64,000 nucleotides of DNA from a bacterium Scap17 (GCA_013376735.1 VINJ01000001.1:2976001-3040000); one strand, 5' to 3'; shown: positions 1 through 9,308, numbered from the stretch's first letter. Notes: generated from the letters alone by a model not told the origin. Made by a program: numbers and translations.

Positions 1-31
1 GACACTCTCGCGACAACAATAGAGAACATGC

Positions 32-1534
32 ATGAGTCATCCGCTGTTTCACCTTGATTCCTCGCGCAAGGAAAGCCTGCAATTCCAGATTCGTGAGCAG
101 ATCTCCCAGGCGATTCTCGAAGGCCATCTGCCACGTGATGTCGCGCTGCCCTCCAGCCGCAAGCTGGCCCGCGAGCTGAATGTCGCGCGCAATACCGTGA
201 TGCTGGCCTACGAGCAGCTGCTGGAAGATGGCTTTCTCATCGCGCGCGAGCGCAGCGGTTACTTCATCAATCCCGAGATTCTCAAGGGTCGCGCCGATAC
301 GCCGGTGCGTCTCAATGACATCGAGGCCGACAGCCTCGACTGGGATGAGCGGCTGGCCTTCAAGCCGTCCAGGCAGCGCACCATCGAGAAGCCCGGTGAC
401 TGGCACCAGTACGACTACCCCTTCCTCTATGGTCAGCTGGACCCGGAATTCTTTCCCACCCAGCACTGGCGCGAATGCAGCCGCGACTCGATGAGCGTGC
501 CGTCGATCCGCAGCTGGTCGGTGGACCACCTCAACAATGACGACCCGCTGCTGATCGAGCAGATCCATCAGCGGCTGCTGCCGCGCCGCGGTGTCTGGGC
601 AAGCCCGGAGGAGATTCTGATCACGGTAGGTACGCAGCAGGCGCTGTGGATCAGCTGCATGCTGCTGCTCAAGCAGGGCCAGCGCTTCGCGATGGAGAAC
701 CCCGGCTACGTCGACATGTACAACATCGCCAGCACCTTCACCGATGACATCCAGCTGCTGCCCATCGACGACAAGGGCATGCAGCCGGTGGAGTCACTCA
801 AGGACTGCCGACTGGTGTATGTCACGCCCAGCCACCAGTCGCCGACCACCGTCACCCTGCCGCTGGAGCGTCGCCGCCAGCTGCTGGATATGGCCGAGAC
901 CGGCAACTTCCTGATCATCGAGGACGACTACGAGAGCGAGAGCAACTACGCCGACAACCCGACACCGGCGCTCAAGAGCCTCGATCGCCACAAGCGGGTC
1001 ATCTATGTCGGCAGCCTGTCCAAGACCCTCGCTCCTGGCCTGCGTATCGGCTACATGGTCGCGCACCCCACGCTGATTCGAGAGGCCCGCGCCCTGCGCC
1101 GTCTGATGCTGCGCCATCCGCCGACCAACAATCAGCGCGCGGTGGGGCTGTTCATCGCGCGCGGCTATCACGACAGCCTGATCAATCAGATGCATCAGGT
1201 GATGCAGCGGCGCTTCCTGCTGATGCGCGACGCCATCCAGCGCCATCTGCCGATGATGAGCACGCCCGCGATCTACGGCGGCTCGTGCTTCTGGATGCAA
1301 GGCCCCGACACGCTCGATGCCCACCGCCTCGCTGCCCTCGCCCGTGAGCGCAGCATCCTGATCGAGGTCGGTGATCTGCACTTCTTCCACGATCGCGACA
1401 GCCATCGCCACTACTTCCGGCTTGGCTTCTCGGCGATTCCGGAAGCGCGCATCGAGACCGGCATTCTCAAGCTGGCCGAGCTGGTACCGCTGGCGATGGA
1501 GGCACCCGAAAGCGTCATCGACATGAGCGCCTGA
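32..1534 (+). CDS. tauR: MocR-family (GntR-HTH/aminotransferase-like) regulator, TauR-like
   Basis: A 500-residue protein with the two-part MocR architecture. A GntR-type winged helix occupies about residues 10-75 (with PSSRKLARELNVARNTV), followed by a fold-type-I aminotransferase-like domain. The SLSK motif puts the predicted PLP lysine at residue 331. MocR proteins bind an amino compound through PLP and usually activate adjacent catabolic genes. It converges on the FAD oxidoreductase at 1669-3132, which with the small gene at 3249-3635 resembles taurine dehydrogenase, and xsc and pta lie 8-10 kb away, so TauR is the best reading. The MocR class is clear; taurine specificity is inferred from context. 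Another amine-responsive MocR (GabR- or PdxR-like) cannot be excluded. Confidence 0.85.
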   Translation: MSHPLFHLDSSRKESLQFQIREQISQAILEGHLPRDVALPSSRKLARELNVARNTVMLAYEQLLEDGFLIARERSGYFINPEILKGRADTPVRLNDIEADSLDWDERLAFKPSRQRTIEKPGDWHQYDYPFLYGQLDPEFFPTQHWRECSRDSMSVPSIRSWSVDHLNNDDPLLIEQIHQRLLPRRGVWASPEEILITVGTQQALWISCMLLLKQGQRFAMENPGYVDMYNIASTFTDDIQLLPIDDKGMQPVESLKDCRLVYVTPSHQSPTTVTLPLERRRQLLDMAETGNFLIIEDDYESESNYADNPTPALKSLDRHKRVIYVGSLSKTLAPGLRIGYMVAHPTLIREARALRRLMLRHPPTNNQRAVGLFIARGYHDSLINQMHQVMQRRFLLMRDAIQRHLPMMSTPAIYGGSCFWMQGPDTLDAHRLAALARERSILIEVGDLHFFHDRDSHRHYFRLGFSAIPEARIETGILKLAELVPLAMEAPESVIDMSA

Positions 1535-1574
1535 TTCTCGACAGGAGATTATGAAAAATGATTACCCTATAGCT

Positions 1575-1632
1575 AAAAAGAGACTCCCTGAATGACCAAT
1601 AATACTTGGCAATCAGGGAGCCTCTTGTCTTT
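1575..1632. terminator. Bidirectional terminator between convergent tauR and tauY
   Basis: A long interrupted hairpin. AGAG-A-CTCCCTGA pairs with TCAGGGAG-C-CTCT, and an inner CCAA/TTGG closes the loop. The plus strand continues TTGTCTTT and the minus strand CTTTTTAG, so both strands carry a T-rich tail, as suits a convergent pair. Confidence 0.7.
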
Positions 1633-1636
1633 CGGG

Positions 1637-1668
1637 CAATCGCACTTGCAGACAATCGCACTTGCAGA
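1637..1668. repeat. 16-bp perfect tandem duplication
   Basis: Two adjacent copies of CAATCGCACTTGCAGA (1637-1652 and 1653-1668) directly abut the tauY stop codon complement at 1669. It looks like a slippage duplication downstream of the gene; no function is evident. Confidence 0.8.
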
Positions 1669-3132
1669 CTACTGCGCCTCATCCTTGAAGGCGTACCAGC
1701 GATACAGGCAGCGCTGGCCGGTGCGGCGGAACGGCGCGAACAGCGGCGACTCGACCTTGTTGAGCACATTGGGATACGGCAGGCGTGACTGGAAGATCGG
1801 CAGCACCAGATCGGCGGCGTCCTTGGCGATCCACTGTGCCAGACGCTTGCCCGCCTGGGCGGAGTACATCACGCCGTTGCCGCCATAGCCCATGGCGTAA
1901 TAGATGCTCTGCTTCGGGTCCGGCTGATGGATGCGCGGCATCATGTCGTGACTGACATCCACCCAGCCCCACCAGGAATAATCGACCTCGATGCCCTGCA
2001 GCGCGGGGAACTTGCGATGCATGTCGGCGATCAGCAGCTGCTCGTATTGCGCCTTGGGCGCGTCACGGCCTGACACGGCACTGCGACTGCCGATCTGCAG
2101 GCGATTGTCCGGCAGCAGGCGATAGTAGTGGCGCAACACGCGGGTGTCGGTGAGTACCTGATGGGTATGGAAGCGGGTCGCCTCGATTTCCTGCGCCGTC
2201 AGCGGGCGCGTCACCAGCGAGTTGGAGAGCACCGGCATCAGCCGCTTGTCGAGCTCCGGATGCAGCTTGCCGGAGGTGTAACCGCCAGTGGCCATGCCCA
2301 CCGAGCGCGCCTTGACCACACCACCCGGCGTCGTCAGATAGTGCACGCCATCGCGGGTCTCCCAGCTCTCCACCGGGCTTGCCGGGTGCACCTTGACGCC
2401 CAGGCGGCGCGCCTTGCGCAGATAGCCGAAGGCCAACTTGCCCGGGTGCACGCCGATGCCTTCCGGCTCGTGCATCGCACCGCAGGCCTCTTCATCGCCG
2501 ACCCACTCGTTGCGCACCGTGGCGCCATCGATGATGCGGGCATCGTAGTTGAAGGTCTCGCGCAACAGGCGCGCTTCCTTCTCCAGCCCCGGCATCATGC
2601 GCTCGCGGTGAGCGATATACAGATGGCCGCCCGGCTGCGGATCGCAGTCGATGTCCTTGATCAACTCCTTGAAGTTCTCCATGCCCTCGATGCACTCGCG
2701 GTGCAGGCCGTGGGCGGCCTCGAGACCGTAACGCTCGATCCACTGCGAGCGCTTGAGGCGACCGGTGGCGCACTGCGCCTGACCGCCATTGCGGGTCGAA
2801 CAGCCCCAGCTGACCCGATTGGCCTCCAGCACGGTGGCCTTGATGCCGTACTTCTCGGCCAGCACGATGGCAGCGGTCAGACCGGTGAAGCCGGAACCGA
2901 CGATCACCACATCGGCGTCGATATCGCCCATCACCGGGCCATCGTCTGCCGGCGGCTCGCCGGCGGTGGCGACCCAGTAGGTCGGCGCGTAATCGCGCCC
3001 TTCGCCGGGGGTGGCGCTCACCATCGGGTCATAGGCCGGGTCATATGGCCGGGAGGCCTGAGTGGCCGGGCGCTGTGGTGACTCGCTGCCCACCTCATCT
3101 GGCCGGGCGCCATGCTGCACGATAGTTTCCAT
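1669..3132 (-). CDS. tauY: FAD-dependent DAO-family oxidoreductase, probable taurine dehydrogenase large subunit
   Basis: About 487 residues. After a roughly 70-residue leader comes an FAD-binding Rossmann motif (VVIVGSGFTG, about residues 75-84), then the NGGQ and GYGGNG segments of DAO-fold amine oxidases. The family oxidatively deaminates amines; the gamma-glutamylputrescine oxidase group is similar. The ATG at 3132 is preferred over the GTG at 3141 because AGGAGG lies 8 nt upstream of it, and the GTG would overlap that site. The small SnoaL-like gene upstream, the MocR regulator next door, and Xsc and Pta nearby match TauY of taurine dehydrogenase (taurine to sulfoacetaldehyde). The oxidoreductase family is secure; the substrate is inferred. 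Confidence 0.75.
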   Translation of the reverse strand: METIVQHGARPDEVGSESPQRPATQASRPYDPAYDPMVSATPGEGRDYAPTYWVATAGEPPADDGPVMGDIDADVVIVGSGFTGLTAAIVLAEKYGIKATVLEANRVSWGCSTRNGGQAQCATGRLKRSQWIERYGLEAAHGLHRECIEGMENFKELIKDIDCDPQPGGHLYIAHRERMMPGLEKEARLLRETFNYDARIIDGATVRNEWVGDEEACGAMHEPEGIGVHPGKLAFGYLRKARRLGVKVHPASPVESWETRDGVHYLTTPGGVVKARSVGMATGGYTSGKLHPELDKRLMPVLSNSLVTRPLTAQEIEATRFHTHQVLTDTRVLRHYYRLLPDNRLQIGSRSAVSGRDAPKAQYEQLLIADMHRKFPALQGIEVDYSWWGWVDVSHDMMPRIHQPDPKQSIYYAMGYGGNGVMYSAQAGKRLAQWIAKDAADLVLPIFQSRLPYPNVLNKVESPLFAPFRRTGQRCLYRWYAFKDEAQ

Positions 3133-3248
3133 CTCGAACACCTCCTCTCACCCACGGGGCGCACGCCACGACCTGACGCCATGACGCGCTGCCCCCTGGG
3201 CAAAGACAGCTTCAGAAACCTCATCCCTGATCGATACGCCGCTGGCGC

Positions 3249-3635
3249 TCAGACGTTGACGGGCGGACGGTTCTTGCGGAAGGCGTTCTTGATCGCGATC
3301 TTGCCGTCACGCAGCGTGAAGGCGTCGATCATGCGCGCTTCGCTGCGCGCGCCATCGGCGGTGGTGCCGGTATAGGTGCTGATGACGAAGCCACGGTCGC
3401 CATCGGCGAAGATTTCCGCGTCGATCCACTGGGCATCCGGCGCGTTCTGCCAGGCGGCGGAAAGACCGGCACGCACGGCGTCCTGACCGGCGAAGGTCTT
3501 GCCTTCCAGCTCCGGGCCGGCGATGGCGAGGAATTCGCAGTCATCGGTCATCATCGACAGGCAGTCGTCGATGTCGTGACGGTTGAGGGCATCGCAGAAG
3601 GCAGTCAGCAGTTCGATGGTCGCTTGGTGAGTCAT
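3249..3635 (-). CDS. tauX: SnoaL/NTF2-like protein, probable taurine dehydrogenase small subunit
   Basis: 128 residues with the pattern of an NTF2/SnoaL cone fold (LNRHDIDDCLSMMTDDCEF near the N-terminus, then alternating strands ending TLRDGKIAIKNAFRKNRP). GGAG lies 8 nt before the ATG. It sits upstream of tauY on the same strand with a gap of about 116 bp, so both are probably one transcript. Taurine dehydrogenase is known as a two-subunit TauXY enzyme with a small first subunit, and this gene has the right size and position. Alone it would only be called a nuclear transport factor 2 family protein. Confidence 0.65.
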   Translation of the reverse strand: MTHQATIELLTAFCDALNRHDIDDCLSMMTDDCEFLAIAGPELEGKTFAGQDAVRAGLSAAWQNAPDAQWIDAEIFADGDRGFVISTYTGTTADGARSEARMIDAFTLRDGKIAIKNAFRKNRPPVNV

Positions 3636-3756
3636 GGGTCGGGCTCCGCAGTCTTGTTGTTGGGCTTGTTGTTCGAGCGTGTCGTTTGAGCAAGGGCGAC
3701 AGCAGGCGCTGTGCCATGACCCGAGACTACGCCGACACTCGCACCGCCCTTTAGCA

Positions 3757-3817
3757 CCAGTTGGATGCCACCGATTGGGCCAGTTGGTACCAAGGGGGCT
3801 GCTTCGGCGCCAACTGG
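3757..3817 (-). promoter_or_regulatory. Candidate MocR/TauR operator: three CCAGTTGG elements
   Basis: CCAGTTGG occurs at 3757-3764 and 3780-3787 in direct orientation, 23 bp apart (about two helical turns), and once inverted (CCAACTGG) at 3810-3817. All lie 120-180 bp upstream of the tauX start in the only sizeable non-coding gap of this cluster (3636-3875). MocR regulators typically bind paired direct repeats upstream of the genes they activate. The repeats are directly visible; binding by the gene-1 product is inferred. Confidence 0.45.
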
Positions 3818-3875
3818 TCCCATCGCACCGCGCTGATGCCGTACCAAGGCCATCCGATCGCCGCCCTCGGACGAT

Positions 3876-5015
3876 TCAGCCTGCGAGGGCCGTGGGCGCT
3901 GCCACGCCCGGTGGCGTGAAGGCCTCCGCTGACATGAAGCTCTCACGCCCGAGCAGGATGTCACTGAGCAGGCGCGTGGCGGCGGGCGCCAGCACCAGAC
4001 CATTGCGGTAGTGGCCGGCATTCACGTAGAGGCCGTTCAGCCCCGGCACCGCGCCGATGAAGGGCGTGCCATCCGGCGTGCCCGGACGCAGACCTGCCCA
4101 GTGATGTTCCGGCGCCAGATCCCCCAGAGCAGGCAGGATGCTCGCGGCGCTGGCATGCAGTGACTCGCGCGCCTGCGTGGTAGTGGACTTGTCGAAGTCC
4201 TGATGCTCCAGGGTCGAGCCGATCAGAATTCGCCCATCGGCGCGCGGAATCACGTAGCGGCCATCGCACAGCACCACACGCGACAATAGCGGCGCATACA
4301 CGCTGCAAAGCCCCGCCGCCACCGGATTGAACACCATCATCTGGCCCTTTACCGGGCGCACCGGCAACAGCACACCGGCGGCGGCGAGCAACTTGCCACT
4401 CCAGGCGCCGCCACACACCACGACGTTGTCTGCGCTGACGGTCTCATCAACAAGCCGTGCGCCCGTGACACGCGACGGCGAGGCAAACACCAGCTGCTGC
4501 ACCTCGCAATCTTCACGCACCCGGATACGCGGGTGGGCCAGCAGACGCGCACGCAGTGCCTGGCCAAGGCGCGGATTGCGGATGCTGCCCAGTGTCGGCA
4601 TCCACAAGGCTTCCTGATGGCCCGCGACCAGATTCGGTTCACGCGCGTAGAGCGCCTTACGCCCGATCACCTCCAGCGGCTTGTGCTGAGTGCGCGCCCA
4701 GTCCAGCGCCAGCGCCTCATCCTCGACCCGCAGGTAGATCAGACCCTTCTGGCGGTATTCGGGATCGATGCCGGTGGCGTCCTTGAGCGCCTCGGCAAGC
4801 CTGGGGTATTCGCCTTCTGACCAGCGTGACAGTGATGAGATAGCGCTCGAATAGCGCCACGGATACAGCGGCGAGACGATACCGCCACCGGCCCACGATG
4901 CCTCGCGCCCGCACTGGCCGCGCTCCAGCAGCGTGACCGTCTGGCCGGCCTCGGCCAGCTGCCACGCCATCATCATGCCGATCACGCCGCCACCAATGAT
5001 CAGGGTATCGCTCAT
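3876..5015 (-). CDS. thiO: Glycine oxidase ThiO-like FAD-dependent D-amino-acid oxidase family protein
   Basis: 379 residues from the ATG at 5015, which has AGGAG 8 nt upstream; a longer in-frame start at 5057 lacks this. The N-terminal dinucleotide motif GGGVIG is at residues 8-13, and the C-terminus carries the DAO-family GLRPGTPDGTPFIG and GLYVNAGHYRNGLVLAP segments. ThiO oxidises glycine to iminoglycine for the thiazole ring of thiamine. No other thiazole gene is adjacent, and the flanks are the taurine genes and a divergent AAA+/VWA pair, so a catabolic amine-oxidase role is also possible. The family is secure, the substrate less so. Confidence 0.75.
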   Translation of the reverse strand: MSDTLIIGGGVIGMMMAWQLAEAGQTVTLLERGQCGREASWAGGGIVSPLYPWRYSSAISSLSRWSEGEYPRLAEALKDATGIDPEYRQKGLIYLRVEDEALALDWARTQHKPLEVIGRKALYAREPNLVAGHQEALWMPTLGSIRNPRLGQALRARLLAHPRIRVREDCEVQQLVFASPSRVTGARLVDETVSADNVVVCGGAWSGKLLAAAGVLLPVRPVKGQMMVFNPVAAGLCSVYAPLLSRVVLCDGRYVIPRADGRILIGSTLEHQDFDKSTTTQARESLHASAASILPALGDLAPEHHWAGLRPGTPDGTPFIGAVPGLNGLYVNAGHYRNGLVLAPAATRLLSDILLGRESFMSAEAFTPPGVAAPTALAG

Positions 5016-5070
5016 CTGCCTTGCTCCTGCGGGGGAATGAACAATCACAAATCTCATATTTCGATACGAT

Positions 5071-5100
5071 TTGCATTATTTTTAGAAACAAAGCTATATT
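5071..5100 (+). promoter_or_regulatory. Candidate sigma70 promoter of the cobS/cobT-like pair
   Basis: TTGCAT (5071-5076), an 18-nt spacer and TATATT (5095-5100) lie in a locally AT-rich divergent intergenic region, about 87 bp before the GTG start at 5187. Confidence 0.4.
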
Positions 5101-5186
5101 CAAGCCATTGCCGCCGTCCGCTTGCCACTGCATCCCCTGCAGCCAGTGCGGCCAGCCACCGACAAGAATGACGAGGGAGACACCCC

Positions 5187-6275
5187 GTGAGCGACGCCAC
5201 CTTGACGCCTTCCAGCGATGCCCAACACCCTGCCGGCCCTGTCAGCGATGCCGAGCAGCCGCTGGCCGCTGGCCAGTTGCAGGCCACCGAACTGCGCAGC
5301 GTACGCGAGCTGTTCGATATCGACAGCGACCTCAAGGTGCCGGTATTTCTGCATCGCGACGCCCACGTGCCGGAAATCGACACGGCCTATCGCTTCAATC
5401 CCGATGTCACCCTCGCCATTCTCGCCGGCTTCACCAACAACCGCCGCGTGATGGTTCAGGGCCTGCACGGCACCGGCAAATCGACCCATATCGAGCAGAT
5501 CGCCGCGCGCCTCAACTGGCCATGTCTGCGCGTCAATCTCGATGGCCATGTCAGCCGGCTGGATCTGGTCGGCAAGGACGCCATCGTGATTCGCGACGGC
5601 GTGCAGGTCACCGAATTCCAGGAAGGCATCGTGCCCTGGTCGCTGACCCGCCCCATCGCGCTGATCTTCGATGAGTACGATGCCGGCCGCCCAGACGTGA
5701 TGTTCGTCATCCAGCGTATTCTGGAGCGCGACGGCCACTTCACGCTGCTCGATCAGAACCGCGTCATTCGTCCGCATCCGCAGTTCCGGCTGTTCGCCAC
5801 CGCCAATACCGTCGGGCTTGGCAATCAGGACGGGCTCTATCACGGCACCCAGCTGCTCAACCATGCGCAGATCGACCGCTGGAACATCGTCGCCAAGCTG
5901 GATTACCTGCCGCGTGAGGAAGAGGTGAAGATCGTGCTGGCGCGTGTGCCCGCCAAGGACAACGAGCGTGGCCGCGCCCTGATTCGCGCGATGGTCGCGG
6001 TGGCCGACCTCACCCGCAAGGGCTTCGCCAATGGCGACCTGTCGAGCCTGATGTCGCCGCGTACCGTGATCACCTGGGCGGAGAACTGCGAGATCTTCCG
6101 CAACCCGGCGCTGGCCTTCCGCCTCTCCTACCTCAACAAGTGCGATGAGCATGAGCGACCGCTGGTCGCCGAGTTCTATCAGCGTTGTTTCGCCAAGGAA
6201 CTGGAGGAATCCGCGGCGCTGATGGAGAGCGACCTGATGAATGAGCAGGACAGCGACAAGGGAGTCCAGGCATGA
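5187..6275 (+). CDS. cobS: CobS-like AAA+ ATPase (MoxR/cobaltochelatase small subunit family)
   Basis: 362 residues starting at GTG with GAGGGAGA just upstream. Walker A is GLHGTGKST at about residues 92-100, Walker B is LIFDEYDA, and an ATANT sensor segment follows. The sequence strongly recalls CobS, the AAA+ motor that with CobT and CobN inserts cobalt into hydrogenobyrinate a,c-diamide in aerobic cobalamin synthesis. The next gene, a CobT-like VWA protein, overlaps its end by 4 bp, so they are translationally coupled. No CobN or other cobalamin gene lies in the window, so the metal or substrate cannot be confirmed here. Confidence 0.8.
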   Translation: MSDATLTPSSDAQHPAGPVSDAEQPLAAGQLQATELRSVRELFDIDSDLKVPVFLHRDAHVPEIDTAYRFNPDVTLAILAGFTNNRRVMVQGLHGTGKSTHIEQIAARLNWPCLRVNLDGHVSRLDLVGKDAIVIRDGVQVTEFQEGIVPWSLTRPIALIFDEYDAGRPDVMFVIQRILERDGHFTLLDQNRVIRPHPQFRLFATANTVGLGNQDGLYHGTQLLNHAQIDRWNIVAKLDYLPREEEVKIVLARVPAKDNERGRALIRAMVAVADLTRKGFANGDLSSLMSPRTVITWAENCEIFRNPALAFRLSYLNKCDEHERPLVAEFYQRCFAKELEESAALMESDLMNEQDSDKGVQA

Positions 6276-8020
6276 GTGCGGCCCAGCAGGTACGTCGTCG
6301 TCAGCAGTATCTCGAGGAGCTTGCGGCGGCGAGTCTCGGGGCACTCAGCGGCCAGGCCGGCTGGGCCTATCGTGGGCGGCGCCTGAGTCGGCATGCTCGG
6401 GCGCTACCATTGCGCACGCCGCATCTGCGGCTGGAAGAGAATGACTGTACGCTCGACCACTATCGCGCGGTCAGCGACGCCATCGCGCTGCGTCTGATCC
6501 ACACCGACGAGGCGCTGCATCTGGCGGCGCGTCCGGCGCTGCCGGAAACCCGCCTGATCTATGACCTGCTGGAGCAGCTGCGCGTCGAGGCGCTGGTTGA
6601 CCCAGACATGCCCGGCGTGAAGGAAAATCTGACGCGGCGCTTCACCGACTGGTGCCTGGCCTTCTATCACGCGGGCCTCACCGAGACGAGTAGCGGCATC
6701 CTGATCTACAGCGTCATCCAGTCGTGCTGGTCGCGCCTGATGGCCTGTGCGGTGATCCACGAGACGGAGGATTACATCGAGACGACGCGCGCCTCCTTCT
6801 ATCAGGCGCTGGGCGCTGACATGGCGGGGCTGAGACGCACGCGCTTCGATCAGGCGGCCTATCAGCAGCACGCGCTGAACATCAGCCTGTGGCTGGAGCA
6901 GGAGCTGGCCGAATCGCTGGAGGAGCAGGACGGCGAGGAGGATGACGAGTCAGAGGCCAGTCAGCGCTTCGCGCTGTTTCTGGAAAACGAGGATGAGGAA
7001 GCAAGTCTGCTCGAGGAGCAGGCGGAATCGCAGCTGCCGAGTCATCGGCGTGGCGCGCCGGAGGAATTGCTGCCCTATCAGGTGTTCACCACGGCCTATG
7101 ACCGCGAGCTGGAACCGGCCAGACGCATGCGCGCGGCCCTGCTCGACGAGTATCGTCAGGCGCTGGATACGCGTCTGGCAGAGCAGAAGATCAACGTACG
7201 CCGCCTGGCACGCCAGCTGGCACGCCATTTCAGCTCGCCGCAGCGTGAGGGCTGGCACTTCGGGGAGGAGGAAGGAATCATCGATGGGCGGCGGCTGAGT
7301 CAGGTGATTTCCTCACCGGCCGAGCGGCGGGTCTTCCAGCGCGAGCGCTGGGTGCCCGAGGCCAGTGCGCAGGTCAGTTTCCTGATCGACTGCTCCGGTT
7401 CGATGAAGGTGCATGGCGAGGCGGTGGCGATGCTGATCGAGATACTCACCCGCGCGCTCGACATGGCCGGTGTGCCCACCGAGGTGCTCGGCTTCACCAC
7501 TGGCGCCTGGAATGGAGGCCGCGCCCTGAAGGACTGGCGGCGCGCCGGCAAGCCCGCGCGTCCGGGCCGCCTGAATGAAGTGCAGTATCTGATCTTCAAG
7601 CCCGCCTCACTGGCGTGGCGACGTGCGCGGCGCAACTTCGGCGCCCTGCTCAAGGCCGATCTCTACCGCGAAGGCGTGGATGGCGAAGCCGTGCAATGGG
7701 CCTGCTCACGGCTCGCCGACAACGCCCCTGCCGACGAAGGCGCACGCCGTCTGCTGGTCGTCATCTCCGATGGCAGCCCCTGTGACAGCGCCACCAACAC
7801 CGCCAATGACGAGCAATACCTCGACAGCCACCTCAAGCAGGTCGTCGCGCAACAGACTCGCTCCGGCCGCCAGGCCATTCTCGGCCTCGGCGTCGGGCTG
7901 GACCTCAGCGCCTACTACCCCAACCAGCTGATCATCGACCTCGAACGCACCCTCGACAACGCCCTCGCCGATGAAATCGTCTATCACATGGCGCTGGCGT
8001 GTCGGCATCAGGGGATGTGA
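6272..8020 (+). CDS. cobT: CobT-like von Willebrand A-domain protein (cobaltochelatase subunit family)
   Basis: 582 residues, beginning inside the cobS stop (ATGA overlap). The central part has a very acidic stretch (about residues 215-250). The C-terminal third is a VWA domain with a perfect MIDAS motif DCSGSM at residues 373-378 and the later ISDGSP segment. This layout (helical N-region, acidic linker, VWA) is that of CobT, the partner of the CobS AAA+ motor. Its last 13 bp are shared, tail to tail, with the SLATT gene on the opposite strand. The family is secure; a role in cobalt chelation is inferred because CobN is absent here. Confidence 0.8.
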   Translation: MSAAQQVRRRQQYLEELAAASLGALSGQAGWAYRGRRLSRHARALPLRTPHLRLEENDCTLDHYRAVSDAIALRLIHTDEALHLAARPALPETRLIYDLLEQLRVEALVDPDMPGVKENLTRRFTDWCLAFYHAGLTETSSGILIYSVIQSCWSRLMACAVIHETEDYIETTRASFYQALGADMAGLRRTRFDQAAYQQHALNISLWLEQELAESLEEQDGEEDDESEASQRFALFLENEDEEASLLEEQAESQLPSHRRGAPEELLPYQVFTTAYDRELEPARRMRAALLDEYRQALDTRLAEQKINVRRLARQLARHFSSPQREGWHFGEEEGIIDGRRLSQVISSPAERRVFQRERWVPEASAQVSFLIDCSGSMKVHGEAVAMLIEILTRALDMAGVPTEVLGFTTGAWNGGRALKDWRRAGKPARPGRLNEVQYLIFKPASLAWRRARRNFGALLKADLYREGVDGEAVQWACSRLADNAPADEGARRLLVVISDGSPCDSATNTANDEQYLDSHLKQVVAQQTRSGRQAILGLGVGLDLSAYYPNQLIIDLERTLDNALADEIVYHMALACRHQGM

Positions 8021-8904
8021 GGCGAGACAGTATCTTCAGTTTTAGCTATCCATTGTGTGTGCTCTCTTGAGAATGCATTCTCAGCATCTCGGACAAAGTC
8101 TGAAAAATCAGAATCAGTATTAGAGTACTGAAGCTTTGTTTTAATAATGCCAATTTCATTAGCTGTTAGTGCATATGCTGAACTTATTTCTCTAAATCTT
8201 TTTAATTGCATCCACACTGTTATTGAACTTGCAGCAACAACAAGCATGCTAACAGGCCATATATCCAAGAAGCTAGGTGCAACCACTTTGGTAATCATAA
8301 GAGAAATAATTATGGATTGCACAAAGATCAAGAGTCCAAAGAAGATACTTCCTTTACGTTTATTCTGCTTACTCTTCTTCTCATACCAGACTAATTGATC
8401 ATCGATACGCTCTTGAAGATAAAAAGCTTTCCTATCAGCCAAATTTTGAGACCTTACTTGCATCATACTATTGGTAATTTGATCATTAGTACAACTTTGA
8501 CCTGAAAGAATCTCTCCTATTTGATTATTAGACCTCAAGATTTCAACAAGCAAGTCCGTGAATTTCTTATTAGCGTCTGATATTGACGCAGCGTCTAGGA
8601 AAGGATCTGCCCGCATCATATATCGCCAAGTAGCCGTTTTAACTGACTCAGCTACAGCTCTTGCGCCATACCATTTTCGCTCATACCGCTTCACTGCTAT
8701 AAGGATTGAAATACCTAGTGCAGCTAAAAAAGAAAAAATACTTACCAATGATAAAATCATGCTTTGCACAGGACATATTGCTACACCAGCGCCAAGCAGC
8801 AAAATAACAATATGATATAGATGAGTCTTTAAGTGTTTAGACTGCGATTGGTTAGATGCAGTGTCAGCAGCCCTATGTAACCCGGGATAGTCTTCAGCAT
8901 TCAT
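8008..8904 (-). CDS. SLATT/DUF4231-type four-helix membrane protein (putative defence effector)
   Basis: 298 residues. Two hydrophobic hairpins are visible at about 28-46/48-72 and 186-208/214-235. Just after the first hairpin is the segment KRYERKWYGARAVAES followed by TATWRY (residues 73-95), which I recognise as the SLATT/DUF4231 signature (conserved W, R, AES and WR). SLATT proteins are proposed pore-forming or membrane-perturbing effectors in nucleotide-signal defence systems. AGGAG lies 8 nt before the ATG. The TIR-like gene upstream ends 11 bp earlier, and its TAG stop is part of this Shine-Dalgarno sequence, indicating coupling. Base composition is far more AT-rich than the flanks, suggesting horizontal acquisition. 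A role in immunity is inferred. Confidence 0.7.
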   Translation of the reverse strand: MNAEDYPGLHRAADTASNQSQSKHLKTHLYHIVILLLGAGVAICPVQSMILSLVSIFSFLAALGISILIAVKRYERKWYGARAVAESVKTATWRYMMRADPFLDAASISDANKKFTDLLVEILRSNNQIGEILSGQSCTNDQITNSMMQVRSQNLADRKAFYLQERIDDQLVWYEKKSKQNKRKGSIFFGLLIFVQSIIISLMITKVVAPSFLDIWPVSMLVVAASSITVWMQLKRFREISSAYALTANEIGIIKTKLQYSNTDSDFSDFVRDAENAFSREHTQWIAKTEDTVSPHIP

Positions 8905-8915
8905 ATCCCTAGCTC

Positions 8916-9308
8916 CTACATTGTAGCTAAACTTTGCAAATTTTCTTCACTCCAATCATGAACTCTAATACCATTATCTGAGAGACATTTCGGAATAGCT
9001 CCATAAACACCATTAATTCTAATAGCATATACAGGCTTACCTTTTTCGAAGGTCATTCTCACCTCATGAGGTACCCAATAGCTTCTATGCGTTTCATTAC
9101 CTACAAAAACGATTGTTCTAGATGTACCACTAAGGCTTTTGGAAATTGCTTGCTTAATAACTGCCGAGTCTTCCGTTCTCCATCTTCTTAGCAAATCGCG
9201 AACTCTAAAACTCAAATTACTATACCTAGGATTAACTGCTCTTCCCTTGATAGTTAGAACAATCTCTCTATCAGCTTCCTTGAAGCTAAAAAATACCACA
9301 TTAGACAT
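8916..9308 (-). CDS. TIR-like (DUF1863/ThsB-like) small protein
   Basis: 130 residues with a flavodoxin-like TIR pattern: strand 1 VVFFSFK (4-10), AIxxSLxxTxxTIVFVG (54-70), then THRSYWVPHEVRMTFEKGKP with E82 in the position of the putative catalytic glutamate, followed by VYAIRI. This matches the DUF1863/ThsB-type TIR-like family, whose Thoeris members make NAD-derived signals on phage infection. It is the first gene of a two-gene, translationally coupled unit with the SLATT protein. No SIR2-SLOG or TM-macro ThsA is adjacent. It is AT-rich like its partner. The family call is fairly firm; enzymatic activity and a defence role are inferred. Confidence 0.75.
   Translation of the reverse strand: MSNVVFFSFKEADREIVLTIKGRAVNPRYSNLSFRVRDLLRRWRTEDSAVIKQAISKSLSGTSRTIVFVGNETHRSYWVPHEVRMTFEKGKPVYAIRINGVYGAIPKCLSDNGIRVHDWSEENLQSLATM

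Noticed and set aside
2128-3081. 317-residue plus-strand frame opposite tauY
   Set aside because: Antisense to a gene with clear FAD motifs, with composition typical of shadow frames.
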